DNA from: Chloroflexota bacterium
GTDB taxonomy: Bacteria > Chloroflexota > FW602-bin22 > JACPRP01
Direction of reading: 5' to 3'
DNA length: 40,987 nt
NCBI GenBank assembly: GCA_016210495.1
Contig: JACQUC010000173.1
Span: 1-40,987 of the forward strand
Every line of letters starts with the position of its first letter. Positions within the stretch are counted from its first letter, which is position 1. Below the pieces are notes generated by a model. The model saw only the letters and a program-made list of their open reading frames with translations, ran no database searches and was not told the origin of the DNA. Below are positions 1 to 8,054 of this stretch, one piece after another. The translations under genes and the position numbers were made by a program.

Positions 1-108
1 GAGCAGTAGCGGGATCATGGTGATACCGCCGCCGATGCCGAGCAGCCCCGAAAAAAAGGCGCTCGTGAAGCCCAGCAGCATCACCACCAGCCCCAACGCG
101 AAGTCCAT
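1..108 (-). CDS. TSUP/TauE-SafE family permease, N-terminal part (cut by window edge)
   Basis: The reverse strand reads ATG at 108-106 and stays open to the window edge, giving 36 residues that start MDFALGLVVMLLGF and contain GLLGIGGGITMIPLL. A glycine-rich GxGGG followed by a proline in the first membrane helix is the signature of the TauE/SafE (TSUP) family, which moves sulfite, sulfoacetate and other anions across the inner membrane. The rest of the protein lies outside the window, so substrate and length cannot be judged. A good promoter (264-291) lies about 150 bp upstream on the same strand, and the leader between them holds a strong hairpin. I see the motif directly; the family is established knowledge; the substrate is unknown. 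Confidence 0.8.
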   Translation of the reverse strand, partial: MDFALGLVVMLLGFTSAFFSGLLGIGGGITMIPLLL

Positions 109-177
109 GATGATAACCCCCGACAACCACCATAGCATCTATTTCTAGCTGGTCTCGTGTTATAGCGCCTATCCGGA

Positions 178-204
178 GGGCCGTCCTTCCACGGAAGGAC
201 GCCC
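178..204. other. Strong hairpin in the leader of the TSUP gene
   Basis: CGTCCTTCC (182-190) and GGAAGGACG (193-201) are perfect inverted arms with a 2-nt loop. They are extended by GGG (178-180) and CCC (202-204) past one bulged base. No T-run follows on either strand, so a simple intrinsic terminator is not supported. The hairpin lies between the minus-strand promoter at 264-291 and the permease start at 108, so it would be part of that mRNA leader. It is also 114 bp past the end of the glucosaminidase gene and could serve as its 3' end. Confidence 0.5.
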
Positions 205-263
205 GTGGTAGGGCGGTGGATCGCTCTCTCGCACCAAAGCCCAGCTACGAGTTTGGCAAACAG

Positions 264-291
264 ATTATACTATGCCGCCGAGGAAAGGCAA
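264..291 (-). promoter_or_regulatory. Sigma70-type promoter for the TSUP permease
   Basis: On the minus strand TTGCCT (291-286) is followed after 16 bp by a perfect TATAAT (269-264). It lies between the glucosaminidase stop and the permease start, pointing at the permease. Confidence 0.6.
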
Positions 292-317
292 GGGGCGAAG
301 CAGCACGGCTAATGCTA

Positions 318-1226
318 CTACGGCAAATCGTGGGCGTACAGATTGAACCTGTCCATCAGGGCGATCAGCTTGGTGCAATAGTTGGGGTCCGTGGCGTAGC
401 CGGCGTCGTGGATCAGCTTGGCGAACACTTTGGCATCGGCCGCGTTCCTTATGGCCTTGGCGTATCTGGAATTGGCCAGAAAGAACCGCCCGTGGTCGAC
501 GAACGACTCGAGCATGCTGTTGTAGGCACGGAACGGCTCTTTTACCGTGATGTTGCGCCCGCTGATGACCTCCCACGTGTCCATCCAGACCACGCCGGCC
601 GGGCCGGGTCGCTCACGCGCCTTGATGCCGAAGTAGTTCTTCGCTAGCCGAGTCAGCAGACTGGTGCCCCAGTCCGATTCGAGAATCGCCTGCGCAATCG
701 TCACCGAAGCCGGCACCCGCGTTTCCTTCTGCGACTCCCGAGCCGCGGGCGCGGCGCCGTTGATGAACGCTTCTTGAGAGGTCAGCGCCGGACGCGGCTG
801 GTCCGCCGTTCGGTTGGACCTCGCGCTTGGCGTCGAGCGCGGGGGCTCCGATGCCGGCGTGGGCCGCGCCTGCGCCACTTCCACGCGGGCCACAGACGGC
901 GACGCCAAGCCCGTGGTCGCCTCCAGCCGCTCGACTGGCCGCAGGCCAAGCTCGGCCTCGCCGCCGACCTCTTTCCATTCGAGAGACGTAGATTCCACCC
1001 AGAGCCGCTCCGGGCCGACGTCCTCGATAAGGAAACCTGAAAAGAAAACGACACCCGCGACGACCACTACTATGAAGAAGTGCGTCAATACGCGGGAGCG
1101 GTTGACCGTGGCTTGCCCCTCGCGCGACTCGGACGAATCCAGCCGACGGCCGAGCCGGCGCTTCGCCACGTTTCGAGCTTCCTGGGGCGAACCCGAGGAA
1201 GCCGCAGGTAGTGGACCTTGCCTCAC
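318..1226 (-). CDS. Membrane-anchored glucosaminidase-domain peptidoglycan hydrolase
   Basis: About 302 residues. A charged N-terminus is followed by one membrane segment (HFFIVVVVAGVVFFSGFLI, about residues 50-70), then a Pro/Ser/Ala/Arg-rich linker to about residue 160. The C-terminal 140 residues match the mannosyl-glycoprotein endo-beta-N-acetylglucosaminidase domain (FlgJ/LytG type): VTIAQAILESDWGTS with the catalytic Glu in AILESDWG, KNYFGIKA, FRAYNSMLESFVDHG and GYATDPNYCTKLIALM. The enzyme probably cuts the beta-1,4 glycan link of peptidoglycan outside the membrane, in wall growth or separation. GGAGG (1236-1232) stands 5 nt before the GTG at 1226; an in-frame GTG at 1232 overlaps the ribosome site and is less likely. 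It is transcribed from the promoter at 1321-1348, just past the end of the Lon-like gene. Confidence 0.85.
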   Translation of the reverse strand: MRQGPLPAASSGSPQEARNVAKRRLGRRLDSSESREGQATVNRSRVLTHFFIVVVVAGVVFFSGFLIEDVGPERLWVESTSLEWKEVGGEAELGLRPVERLEATTGLASPSVARVEVAQARPTPASEPPRSTPSARSNRTADQPRPALTSQEAFINGAAPAARESQKETRVPASVTIAQAILESDWGTSLLTRLAKNYFGIKARERPGPAGVVWMDTWEVISGRNITVKEPFRAYNSMLESFVDHGRFFLANSRYAKAIRNAADAKVFAKLIHDAGYATDPNYCTKLIALMDRFNLYAHDLP

Positions 1227-1320
1227 CCCCACCTCCGAACCACAGCAAGTTTTCAGTTGTCAACTCGCCCTAAACCACCCAACCCAGCAAAGGGCTAGAC
1301 GGCTTAACAGCGCTGCGTTA

Positions 1321-1348
1321 ATTATACATGTTTTGGCTCGGAGGTCAA
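1321..1348 (-). promoter_or_regulatory. Promoter for the glucosaminidase gene
   Basis: Minus strand TTGACC (1348-1343), 16-bp spacer, perfect TATAAT (1326-1321). It starts only a few bases after the stop codon of the upstream Lon-like gene, so the glucosaminidase has its own transcription start. Confidence 0.65.
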
Positions 1349-1352
1349 GCGG

Positions 1353-3812
1353 TTAATGCGACGCGGCGATTCCTCCCTCCTCTTCCTTCAGCTCTTTCAC
1401 CGGCGCCGGTGCGGGCCGCCTCTGGAATTCTTTCAGCCTCTGTGCGTATTCCCGCAGCCTCTTGTCCACCAGATAGTAGACCGTCCCTTCGGGATACCTC
1501 CCATCCTTCTTCAGCGCCCCGGCCGGTACTCCGGTGAGAAGCTCGATCCCCTCTTCGACGGTCTTGACGGCATAAATGTGGAACAAGCCATCGCGAACCG
1601 CCTGCACCACTTCCTGGCGCAGCATCAGGTTCTTGGCGTTTGCCGCGGGAATAATCACCCCTTGATCCCCCGTCAGCCCCTTCTCCTTGCAGACGGCGAA
1701 GAAGCCCTCGATTTTCTTGTTGACGCCGCCGATGGGCTGGATCTCGCCCTTTTGGTTCACCGAGCCCGTCACGGCGATGTTCTGTTTCAGGGGCAAATCG
1801 GAGAGACTCGAAAGCAGGCAGTACAGCTCCGTGCTCGATGCGCTGTCGCCCTCGACCTCTTCGTAGCTTTGCTCAAACGTGATGGTCGCCGATAGCGAGA
1901 GCGGCTTGTCCTGGGCGAATTTGGCGGCCAGGTAGCCGCCGAGGATCATCATCCCCTTGTTGTGGATGCGGCCGCTCAGCCGCGCCTCCCGCTCGATGTT
2001 GATCAGGCCCGCTGCCCCTGCCGACGTCATCGCCGTGATGCGGTTGGGTCGTCCGAAGTAGTAGTCGCCGAGGTCGATGACGGAAAGACCGTTGATCTGG
2101 CCCGGCACGGCTCCCGTCGCGTCGATGTAGATAGTCCCTTCGCGGATAAGCTGGCGGATCTTCTCCTCGACCAGGTTGGAGCGATACTCCTTTTTTTCGA
2201 CCGCCTGGTCGACGTGCTGAGCCATAACCTGGGCACTGTCGTCCTTTTCCGCCCAGTAGCTCGCCTCCGTCACGATGTCGGCAATCTCGGCGAATTTGGT
2301 CGATAGCTTGCTCTGATGCTCCAATAGCCGTGAGCCGTAGTCCACCACGCGCGCTACACCGCTCTTGTGGAAGGGCCTCAGACCCGCTTCCTTACACCTT
2401 GCGGCGACAAACGCGCCGTAGTTGTAGATGTTGTCCGTGGTCCGATCCATCTCGCTGTCGAAATCCACTTTTACCTTGAACAGCTTTGAGAAGTCTTCGT
2501 CAAGGTGATAGAGCAGGTAGTAGATCATCGGGTGGCCGACGACGACGACTTTGACGTCGATAGGAATAGGCTCGGGCTTCAGCGTGGCCGAGGGAAAAAC
2601 GCTGAACTGCTCGCCGATGTTCTCTATTCTGGCCTCCCTGGCGCGCAGCGTCCTCTTCAATGTGTCCCACGAGAGGAAGCTCAGCAGCAGGTCGCGCGCC
2701 TGGAGGACCAGGTAACCGCCATTGGCCCGATGGATGTCCCCGGCCTTGATCATGTTGAAGTCGGTGAATATCGCGCCCAGCCGGGCCCGGTAATCGATTC
2801 GTCCGAACAGATTGTAGTAGGTGGGATTGTGTTCCACCACCACGGGAGCACCTTGAGTAGCCGCGTTGTTCACCAGCACGTTCACCTTGTATCGGTCGAA
2901 CGTGGCATCGCGCGCTCCGTGATCCAGACCTGGAATCGCGGCGGCTTCCTCTTTCTCACCCGCTCGGAAGTCCTCGAGATGGTGGATAATATCATCCTGA
3001 ACATGGCGCAGGTACTCTTCGACGCGGGGGAACTGCTTATACTTGTCCCTCAGGTCTTCCAAAAGATGCCCCACTGCGAAGAGCGCTATCTCCTTGTCCA
3101 GCTCCCGTATTCTCTCCGCCGCATCCTTCTCCAGCTTTCGTGACTTGGCGAGGTCCTGCCTGATCTCCTCCTGTAGCTCCTCGCTCTTCTTCCGTAACTC
3201 CTCCTTCAACGGTTCGGGTAGGGCCTCGAATTGCTCCCGGCTCAAGGGCTTGCCGTCGACATTCGGAATCGTTACGATGCCGATTGGGGTCACCTCGATG
3301 GCAAAACCCTTCTTCTGAGCATCTTGCTGCAGATTGACTGAGAGTGCTTCCCTCTGTTTGTGCAGTTCCGAGAGTACCTCGTCTCTTCGCCTCTCGTAGT
3401 TCTCGCTCTCAAAAGCACGGGGTATCTCTCGTTTGCTGGCCTCGAGCACCTCGTCCATATCCTTGGCCAGTTGCGTGCCCGTCCCTGCCGGAAGGCTGAT
3501 GGTGGCCGGCCTGTACGGATCGAGGAAATTGTAGACGTAGCACCAATCGGGCGGGACAGGCTCGGACTTGGCCACTGTCTCCACGTAAGATTTTACAGTG
3601 GTGTTTCTGCCGGTCCCCACGGCCCCAGAAACATACATGTTGTAGCCGTAGGCATCCATGTCGAGGCCGAAGACTATCGAGCTGACGGCCCTCCTCTGGC
3701 CGGCGGTGCCCAGAAGCGGCACCAGTTCGTCGGTGGTCTCAAATTCCAGTTCATTGGGGTTGCAAGCGTGGCTCAGGTTCTCTGGCACTAATTCCAAATG
3801 ATTCGTGGGCAT
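1353..3812 (-). CDS. ATP-dependent protease, Lon family (LonB/LonH type, AAA_32 plus Lon C-terminal protease)
   Basis: 819 residues. The N-terminal region has a P-loop variant (VSGAVGTGRNTTVKS), typical of this branch, where the usual GKT reads GRNT. A long charged coiled-coil insertion follows (about residues 140-260: repeated E/K/L/R, EELRKKSEELQEEIRQDL). The middle has the sensor-like IDVKVVVVGHPMIYYLL. The C-terminal serine protease domain carries the catalytic Ser in EVEGDSASSTELYCLLS and the catalytic Lys in IGGVNKKIEGFFAVC, so the Ser-Lys dyad is intact. The family is cytoplasmic and degrades damaged or regulatory proteins. The start chosen is the ATG at 3812, behind GGGAGGA with 6-nt spacing; the open frame continues upstream to 3911 but lacks a ribosome site. 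The last residues (EEEGGIAASH) are non-conserved. Confidence 0.92.
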   Translation of the reverse strand: MPTNHLELVPENLSHACNPNELEFETTDELVPLLGTAGQRRAVSSIVFGLDMDAYGYNMYVSGAVGTGRNTTVKSYVETVAKSEPVPPDWCYVYNFLDPYRPATISLPAGTGTQLAKDMDEVLEASKREIPRAFESENYERRRDEVLSELHKQREALSVNLQQDAQKKGFAIEVTPIGIVTIPNVDGKPLSREQFEALPEPLKEELRKKSEELQEEIRQDLAKSRKLEKDAAERIRELDKEIALFAVGHLLEDLRDKYKQFPRVEEYLRHVQDDIIHHLEDFRAGEKEEAAAIPGLDHGARDATFDRYKVNVLVNNAATQGAPVVVEHNPTYYNLFGRIDYRARLGAIFTDFNMIKAGDIHRANGGYLVLQARDLLLSFLSWDTLKRTLRAREARIENIGEQFSVFPSATLKPEPIPIDVKVVVVGHPMIYYLLYHLDEDFSKLFKVKVDFDSEMDRTTDNIYNYGAFVAARCKEAGLRPFHKSGVARVVDYGSRLLEHQSKLSTKFAEIADIVTEASYWAEKDDSAQVMAQHVDQAVEKKEYRSNLVEEKIRQLIREGTIYIDATGAVPGQINGLSVIDLGDYYFGRPNRITAMTSAGAAGLINIEREARLSGRIHNKGMMILGGYLAAKFAQDKPLSLSATITFEQSYEEVEGDSASSTELYCLLSSLSDLPLKQNIAVTGSVNQKGEIQPIGGVNKKIEGFFAVCKEKGLTGDQGVIIPAANAKNLMLRQEVVQAVRDGLFHIYAVKTVEEGIELLTGVPAGALKKDGRYPEGTVYYLVDKRLREYAQRLKEFQRRPAPAPVKELKEEEGGIAASH

Positions 3813-4261
3813 ACACAATCCTCCCTTGCTGTGCTGCCGCAAATTGTATGCCAGGGCGCCCTTGCCGGGCCGGTTCACGCGCGCCCGCCAAGCTTGGATT
3901 GGTGCCACCATAACGAGCCAATTAACCCATTTGGGGGTTGCGCAACGGCTAGCCAGGGTGTAGTATTATAACTGAATTCTAACCATTTAGCGGTACTAGT
4001 ACAGGAAGATGTAATTGTTGGCGGCGGATTTGGCCAGGGGGTGACGACAGCACGTTTTGGTGCAGGGGCGGTCATAACGTAGTCGCGATCGGCCCAGCAC
4101 ACAATCGAAAAACGGGAACGTTGGGGCGGTCTTGTGGGCGGAGCCATACGCGTTGGGCGATATCCTGCCGGGCTTCCCCTATTTGTTTGATTGGCTTTGT
4201 AGTGCCCGAAGAGATTCGGGTGAGGACTAAACCCTCGCGACACGTTTTGGGAGGGCTCAAA
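3813..4261. other. Divergent intergenic region between the Lon-like and LuxR-like genes
   Basis: 449 bp without a supported gene. It should hold both promoters. The best minus-strand -10 is TATAAT at 3970-3965 (about 150 bp before the Lon-like start), but no good -35 precedes it. On the plus strand TTGCGC (3938-3943), 17 bp, TAGTAT (3961-3966) is a weak candidate. CACGTTTTGG occurs twice, near 4050 and at 4241-4250. Reading frames crossing the region lack ribosome sites and recognisable protein. Confidence 0.4.
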
Positions 4262-4948
4262 TTGGAACGCATAGGCGTGCTGCTCGTCGATAGCCTTCCA
4301 GCGTTCAGGGAGGCGCTGCGGATGATGCTGGAGACGGCGAGCGACCTGGAGGTGGTTGGCGAGGCTAGCGATTGCTTGGAGGCCCTGGGTGAGGCCACCA
4401 AGAACCAGCCGCGAATAGTGCTGATTTCATTGGGATTGAACGATCTGGATCGCCTGGAGTTCGTCAGCCGCGCCAGGAGGCAGTTTCCAGAAACCTCCGT
4501 GATCGCGCTCGGCACGTGCGCCGATGAGGCTCTCATCGCGGATTTTGCAATGGCAGGCTGCCGCGGGTATCTGTTTAGGAGCGTGTCACGGGAGCTGTTG
4601 ATACACGCCATTCGCGCTGTTAACAGCGGAGGTCTGGTGGTGGAAGCCGGCCTGGGCGAGGCAGCGTCCCGCTTTTTAAGCTCCGTTTCCAGCACAGATC
4701 TGAGCATCCAGGATGATCTGGAGAAAGCGGCCATCTCCGGGCACGGGGGAGAGCGACATCTGACACCACGGGAGCGTGAGGTTCTCGATCTACTGGTGCA
4801 AGGCTACACCAACAAGCTGATAGGGGAAACCCTTCAGATTTCCGATGAGACGGCCAAGAGGCACGTCCGAAGCATCATCGCCAAGCTGGGAGCCTGCGAT
4901 CGCACCCAGGCGGCGGTGTTCGCGGTGCGGGGAGGCATAACACGTTGA
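4262..4948 (+). CDS. LuxR/NarL-type regulator with a degenerate receiver domain
   Basis: 228 residues with a TTG start at 4262, chosen for GGGAGGG at 4249-4255 with 6-nt spacing and because the receiver starts at once (ERIGVLLVDSLPAFREALRMML). Residues 1-120 form a CheY-like receiver and residues 160-225 a NarL/FixJ helix-turn-helix (LTPREREVLDLLVQGYTNK, then ISDETAKRHVRSIIAKLG). The receiver lacks key residues: the phospho-acceptor position reads VLISLGLND instead of VLMDL, the acidic pair reads VDS rather than VDD, and the conserved Lys is Arg (GYLFRS). It therefore should not be switched by ordinary phosphorylation. No histidine kinase lies nearby. Role: DNA-binding transcription factor, target unknown. 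A broken relative of its HTH domain follows at 5255-5419. Confidence 0.85.
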   Translation: MERIGVLLVDSLPAFREALRMMLETASDLEVVGEASDCLEALGEATKNQPRIVLISLGLNDLDRLEFVSRARRQFPETSVIALGTCADEALIADFAMAGCRGYLFRSVSRELLIHAIRAVNSGGLVVEAGLGEAASRFLSSVSSTDLSIQDDLEKAAISGHGGERHLTPREREVLDLLVQGYTNKLIGETLQISDETAKRHVRSIIAKLGACDRTQAAVFAVRGGITR

Positions 4949-5146
4949 CCGATTTGTGCTCTCTCTACGCGGGCTGTCCATTACCGGGCTCCTCGTGCAA
5001 CGCGAGGTCTGGTGGGCGGGGGAGGATAGTGGTGGCCACGCCGGGTTGAGGGGATAGTGGAGGCGATGTGAGGCGGAGCCGGGGAGGACCAGGGGCAGTT
5101 TGCCCCGTAAGGCAGGTAATGGGCAGCTCTCGAGGAGAGAGCGACC

Positions 5147-5248
5147 ATTTCGCACTAAATAGTTCTTGGTGCGGAATACATATGCATAGGGGCGGACGTC
5201 CTCTGTCCGCCCGGGGTGGGGCGGGGCATTGCCCCATTTCGCACTAAA
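5147..5248. repeat. Direct repeat pair ATTTCGCACTAAA
   Basis: The 13-mer occurs at 5147-5159 and 5236-5248, 89 bp apart. The second copy directly follows a GGGGCATTGCCCC snap-back; a GGGGCA/TGCCCC snap-back also lies upstream of the first copy. The pair flanks the hairpin at 5190-5212. Confidence 0.55.
5190..5212. other. GC-rich hairpin
   Basis: GGGCGGAC (5190-5197) and GTCCGCCC (5205-5212) are perfect 8-bp arms with a 7-nt loop. No T-tract follows, so terminator function is unproven. Confidence 0.45.
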
Positions 5249-5254
5249 ACCTAA

Positions 5255-5419
5255 GTAGCGGGAGAGACCCTCACATCCCGTGAGGTCGAGGTCCAGCGCC
5301 TGGTCACCTCATGCGCCAGCAACAGGGCCATTACCCACCTGACGAGCATCCCGCGCAAACTAGACGTTAAGTCCCGCACCCAGGCGGTAGCCCGCGCCCG
5401 GGCGCTTTGCACCGTCTAG
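5255..5419 (+). pseudogene. Remnant of a LuxR/NarL helix-turn-helix domain
   Basis: Translating from 5255 gives a 54-residue stretch ending at TAG 5417-5419. It opens LTSREVEVQRLVTSCASNRAI, as in a NarL-type HTH, and ends SIPRKLDVKSRTQAVARARA. About 10-13 residues that should join these parts (helices 8-9, including most of the recognition helix) are missing between SNRAI and THLTS. There is no start codon, no ribosome site and an in-frame stop just upstream. This is the tail of a lost LuxR-type gene with an internal deletion, next to the intact LuxR-type gene at 4262-4948. I see the homology directly; the deletion is inferred from the family pattern. Confidence 0.7.
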
Positions 5420-5550
5420 ACGATATCCGACCGCCCGCGGTGTCCGAAAGACAGTACCCTCTCACCGGCCACGTTGGTACTTTGGTACGGTGAATCCTCA
5501 CATCCAGACCTGTAGACTGTCCCCAGTCGGCAAGCACTCGCTGCAATTCC

Positions 5551-5888
5551 GCCGACCCTATCGACCACTCCCTTCCACCTGGGACGCCACCGGGCCCGGA
5601 GGCCCCCAAACAAATGAACGCCATGTTCTTCAGCGCCTTCCCAGACATCGACATCACTATCGAAGACATGGTCGCGGAGGGAGACAAAGTGGTCACTCGC
5701 TACACGTTTCGCGGCACTCACACGGGCGACTTTATGGCATCGCCCCCACCGGGAAGCGAGTGGAAGTGGCTGGGATCAACATCGAGCGCTTCGTCGAGGG
5801 GAAGATCGTGGAGCGGTGGGAGATCTTTGACCAGATGGCGATGATGCAACAGTTCGGCGTCGTGCCCCAATCCGAGTCCCCAAGCTAG
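5551..5888 (+). pseudogene. SnoaL-like ester cyclase/NTF2-fold protein, frameshifted and N-truncated
   Basis: Two reading frames together spell a SnoaL-like polyketide cyclase (NTF2-like fold). The first runs ADPIDHSLPPGTPPGPEA, then FFSAFPDIDITIEDM, VAEGDKVVTRYTFRGTHTG, and DFMA to about 5735. The second continues from GIAPTGKRVEVAGINIERF through VEGKIVERWEIFDQMAMMQ to the TAG at 5886-5888. One missing base near 5735 (FM-GIAPTGK expected) accounts for the switch. The first ~40 residues of a normal ~140-residue protein are not recognisable upstream. Family members act on small polycyclic or ester substrates, or have unknown roles. A single-base assembly error could explain the frameshift but not the missing N-terminus. 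Confidence 0.75.
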
Positions 5889-5924
5889 GGATGCTGAATT
5901 CCATCGGGCAGCTTTCATAGCCAG

Positions 5925-5983
5925 GGCCATTTCAAAGTCGCGCGAGCCCCGCCCTCTCGCACCGCTGGGACTTTGAAAAGGCC
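5925..5983. repeat. 15-bp imperfect inverted repeat
   Basis: GGCCATTTCAAAGTC (5925-5939) and GACTTTGAAAAGGCC (5969-5983) pair at 14 of 15 positions with a 29-nt GC-rich loop. It sits just after the cyclase pseudogene and before the promoter at 6003-6032. It could be a transcript end, an operator, or the termini of a very small inserted element. No T-run or target-site duplication was seen. Confidence 0.55.
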
Positions 5984-6002
5984 CTATTCACGGCCTGATG
6001 GG

Positions 6003-6032
6003 TTGGCTGATCGGATATCCGTTTGGTATAAT
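6003..6032 (+). promoter_or_regulatory. Extended -10 promoter for the small membrane protein gene
   Basis: TTGGCT (6003-6008), 18-bp spacer, perfect TATAAT (6027-6032) preceded by TGG, so an extended -10. It points at the gene starting at 6118 with a leader of about 80 nt. Confidence 0.65.
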
Positions 6033-6117
6033 GGTGGGGCTGGCCTACATTGCGTGGACTGTGCTCCACTTTGGCACGATCTACTTTGCGCGGTGAGCTT
6101 CACCTGATGGGTCGCCG

Positions 6118-6552
6118 ATGAACCTGATCTGGGGGATCTTTCTCACGGTCTTATCGCTGCTTGGCTGGCTCGGACAGGTCGTCAATGCTCTCGCGCCGGC
6201 ACTGGCCCAGCGCTGGGGGCTCAACGAGCGGGAATCCGACGTGGACTCGACGTTTTTCGCGGACACCCGCGGCGAGGCGATCTGGGACGCGCTTATCATC
6301 TGGACAATGCCCGTGGCGGGCGTGCTGCTCATCGTCGACAGCCCGCTGTGGGCCTACTTTGGCCTGGTCGGCGGCGGCAGCTACGTGTACTTCGTGGGGC
6401 GCGGCATCGCCGTTCGCCTGGTCATGCGACGGCGGGGAATTCGCATTGGACCGCCAGAGGCCGTGAGGCTGTACTTTGGGCTGTTTGGACTGTTCGGCCT
6501 GATCGCCGTGGTCACGATCGTTATGGCCGCCGCGGCGCTGGCCCCGTCGTGA
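6118..6552 (+). CDS. Small integral membrane protein, function unknown
   Basis: 144 residues, family not recognised. The protein has four probable membrane helices: about residues 2-22 (LIWGIFLTVLSLLGWLGQVV), 60-79 (LIIWTMPVAGVLLIV), 80-103 (PLWAYFGLVGGGSYVYFVG) and 118-141 (YFGLFGLFGLIAVVTIVMAA). A soluble stretch rich in acidic residues (NERESDVDSTFFADTRGEA) lies between helices 1 and 2. The ATG at 6118 is the first in the frame after the promoter at 6003-6032; no strong ribosome site is visible. It is followed by the Kelch-like gene 40 bp downstream on the same strand. It could be a membrane partner of the secreted proteins downstream, but nothing in the sequence proves that. Confidence 0.6.
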   Translation: MNLIWGIFLTVLSLLGWLGQVVNALAPALAQRWGLNERESDVDSTFFADTRGEAIWDALIIWTMPVAGVLLIVDSPLWAYFGLVGGGSYVYFVGRGIAVRLVMRRRGIRIGPPEAVRLYFGLFGLFGLIAVVTIVMAAAALAPS

Positions 6553-6591
6553 CGTAGAGGTCGATCCGGTGTTTTCGGTGGAGGTGAGGAT

Positions 6592-8001
6592 ATGGCCAAG
6601 CTAACTGCACGCCCGTTTCTCTTGCGCGCGTCCAGCCCATTTGCCAGCGCTCTCGCCAGGCGCACGAAATGGCTGCTCGTCCTGTGCGCGCTCGCCACGC
6701 TGGCCCTCACGGCTGCTCTGTCCTATGCGGAAGACTGAAATAGCAAGCCCGGATTCGCCCGAGGCCCGCTTCGGGCAGAGCATGGTCACACTTTCGACGG
6801 ACGCGTGATGCTCTTCGGCGGCGAGAACGCCACAGGGCACACCAAGAACGATTTGCACATCTGGAACCCGAACGGCAACGACTGGGCCGCGGTGGCGCCC
6901 GCCAACAGCCCGCCGCCGCCCCGTGCATACCATACCTCCTGGCAGAGCGGCGACAAGACCTACATCGTCGGGGGCAAGGACGCCAACGGCGACGACCTCA
7001 AGGACCTCTGGTTCTACGGTTTGACGACGGACAACTGGCAGCGGGGACCGGACGCACGTTTCCCTTTAGCAATGCCGGAGCATTAAGATACCACGGCGAC
7101 CAGTTGATCGTCGGCGCCTACTCCCACGTGCTCAGCTACTGGGACGGGGGGCGACTCCTGGTCTGAGAGGACCCCCATCACCGACCCGCCACCCGCGCGC
7201 GAGGGGGCCACCTTCGCCACCGATGGCTACAAAGCCTGGCTGGCGGGCGGCATCGAGTCGGGCGGCGCCTACTCCAAGAGCACGTGGGAATACGTCGCGT
7301 CGACGCAGCGCTGGGTGCAGCGCGAGGACCTGCCTCAACCCCTGGCCTACGGCAGCGCCGCCTTCACCACCAACCTCCCCGCCTCCGCGTCGCTCACCGT
7401 CCAGGTTGGGCCGGCCAGCTCGGTGCCGGGCCCCGGCGTGATCTGGTTTGGCGGGCGTACCAGCGCCGGCACGGCCGTCAGCGCCACCTACGGCTACGAG
7501 CCGAAGCTCGGCACGGAAGAAAAGCTGTACGCCGGCAGTGGGAGGACCCTGACCCACGTGGACAGCCGGGCGTTGACGACTACCATCAGCTCCACGGTCA
7601 ACTCGGTGACCAGCACGACTATCCTGGAGTTCACCGCGCTCAGGACGCCGTCCAATCCCCTGCCGAGCGGGCTGAGCTCGGCCGGCCACACCTTCGCCCT
7701 CGCGGCCCTGACCTATCCCACCGGCACCGTAATGTCCGGCTTCCAGTTCGACGACGCCGTCACCGCCACCATCTACTACGACGCCGCCGACGTCCTCGGC
7801 ATGGACGAGAACGAGCTGGTGCTGCTGCACTGGAACGGGGGCCAGTGGGTGGACGCCGCGACCACGGGCGCGCCGGCCTCCACCTACGTCCGCTATCCCG
7901 CCGAGAACCGGGTCGCGCTGCCCATCTGCCGGGTGGGCGAACTCGCCCTGGCCGCCGAGCGCACCGTCTCCTCAATCTTTCTGCCAGTGATTTACAGGTG
8001 A
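6592..8001 (+). pseudogene. Secreted Kelch-like repeat protein with YLP-type tail, broken by several frameshifts
   Basis: An ATG at 6592 behind GGAGGTGAGGAT opens a signal peptide (KWLLVLCALATLALTAALSYA) that hits TGA at 6736-6738. Kelch-type sequence then continues in changing frames: RVMLFGGENATGH, ending at 7086 as read; next FPFSNAGALRYHGDQLIVGA to a TGA near 7162; then DSWSERTPITDPPP onward, uninterrupted to 8001. Three or more single-base shifts near 6740-6800, 7065 and 7150 separate the pieces, two of them next to homopolymers (CCCTTT, GGGGGG). The C-terminal ~190 residues are beta-rich and end in VSSIFLPVIYR, the same type of tail seen in two neighbouring secreted proteins. Either a genuine pseudogene or a gene damaged by assembly error; the long clean last segment favours recent decay or error. 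Confidence 0.7.
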
Positions 8002-8054
8002 TAACGCTCGGGCACCCCGGCAACACCTCGTGTCGGCTGTGGCTACCGCTCAAA

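Larger units (their letters stand above)
4949..5254. other. Intergenic region with short repeats and hairpins
   Basis: 306 bp without a supported gene. It holds the direct repeat ATTTCGCACTAAA, a GC-rich hairpin (5190-5212) and two small GGGGCA/TGCCCC snap-backs. Together with the remnants downstream it looks like decaying sequence. Confidence 0.4.

Noticed and set aside
5998..6096. 32-codon open frame MGWLIGYPFGIMVG... with one hydrophobic stretch
   Set aside because: No ribosome site, and a strong extended -10 promoter (6003-6032) lies inside it; the promoter explains the sequence better.
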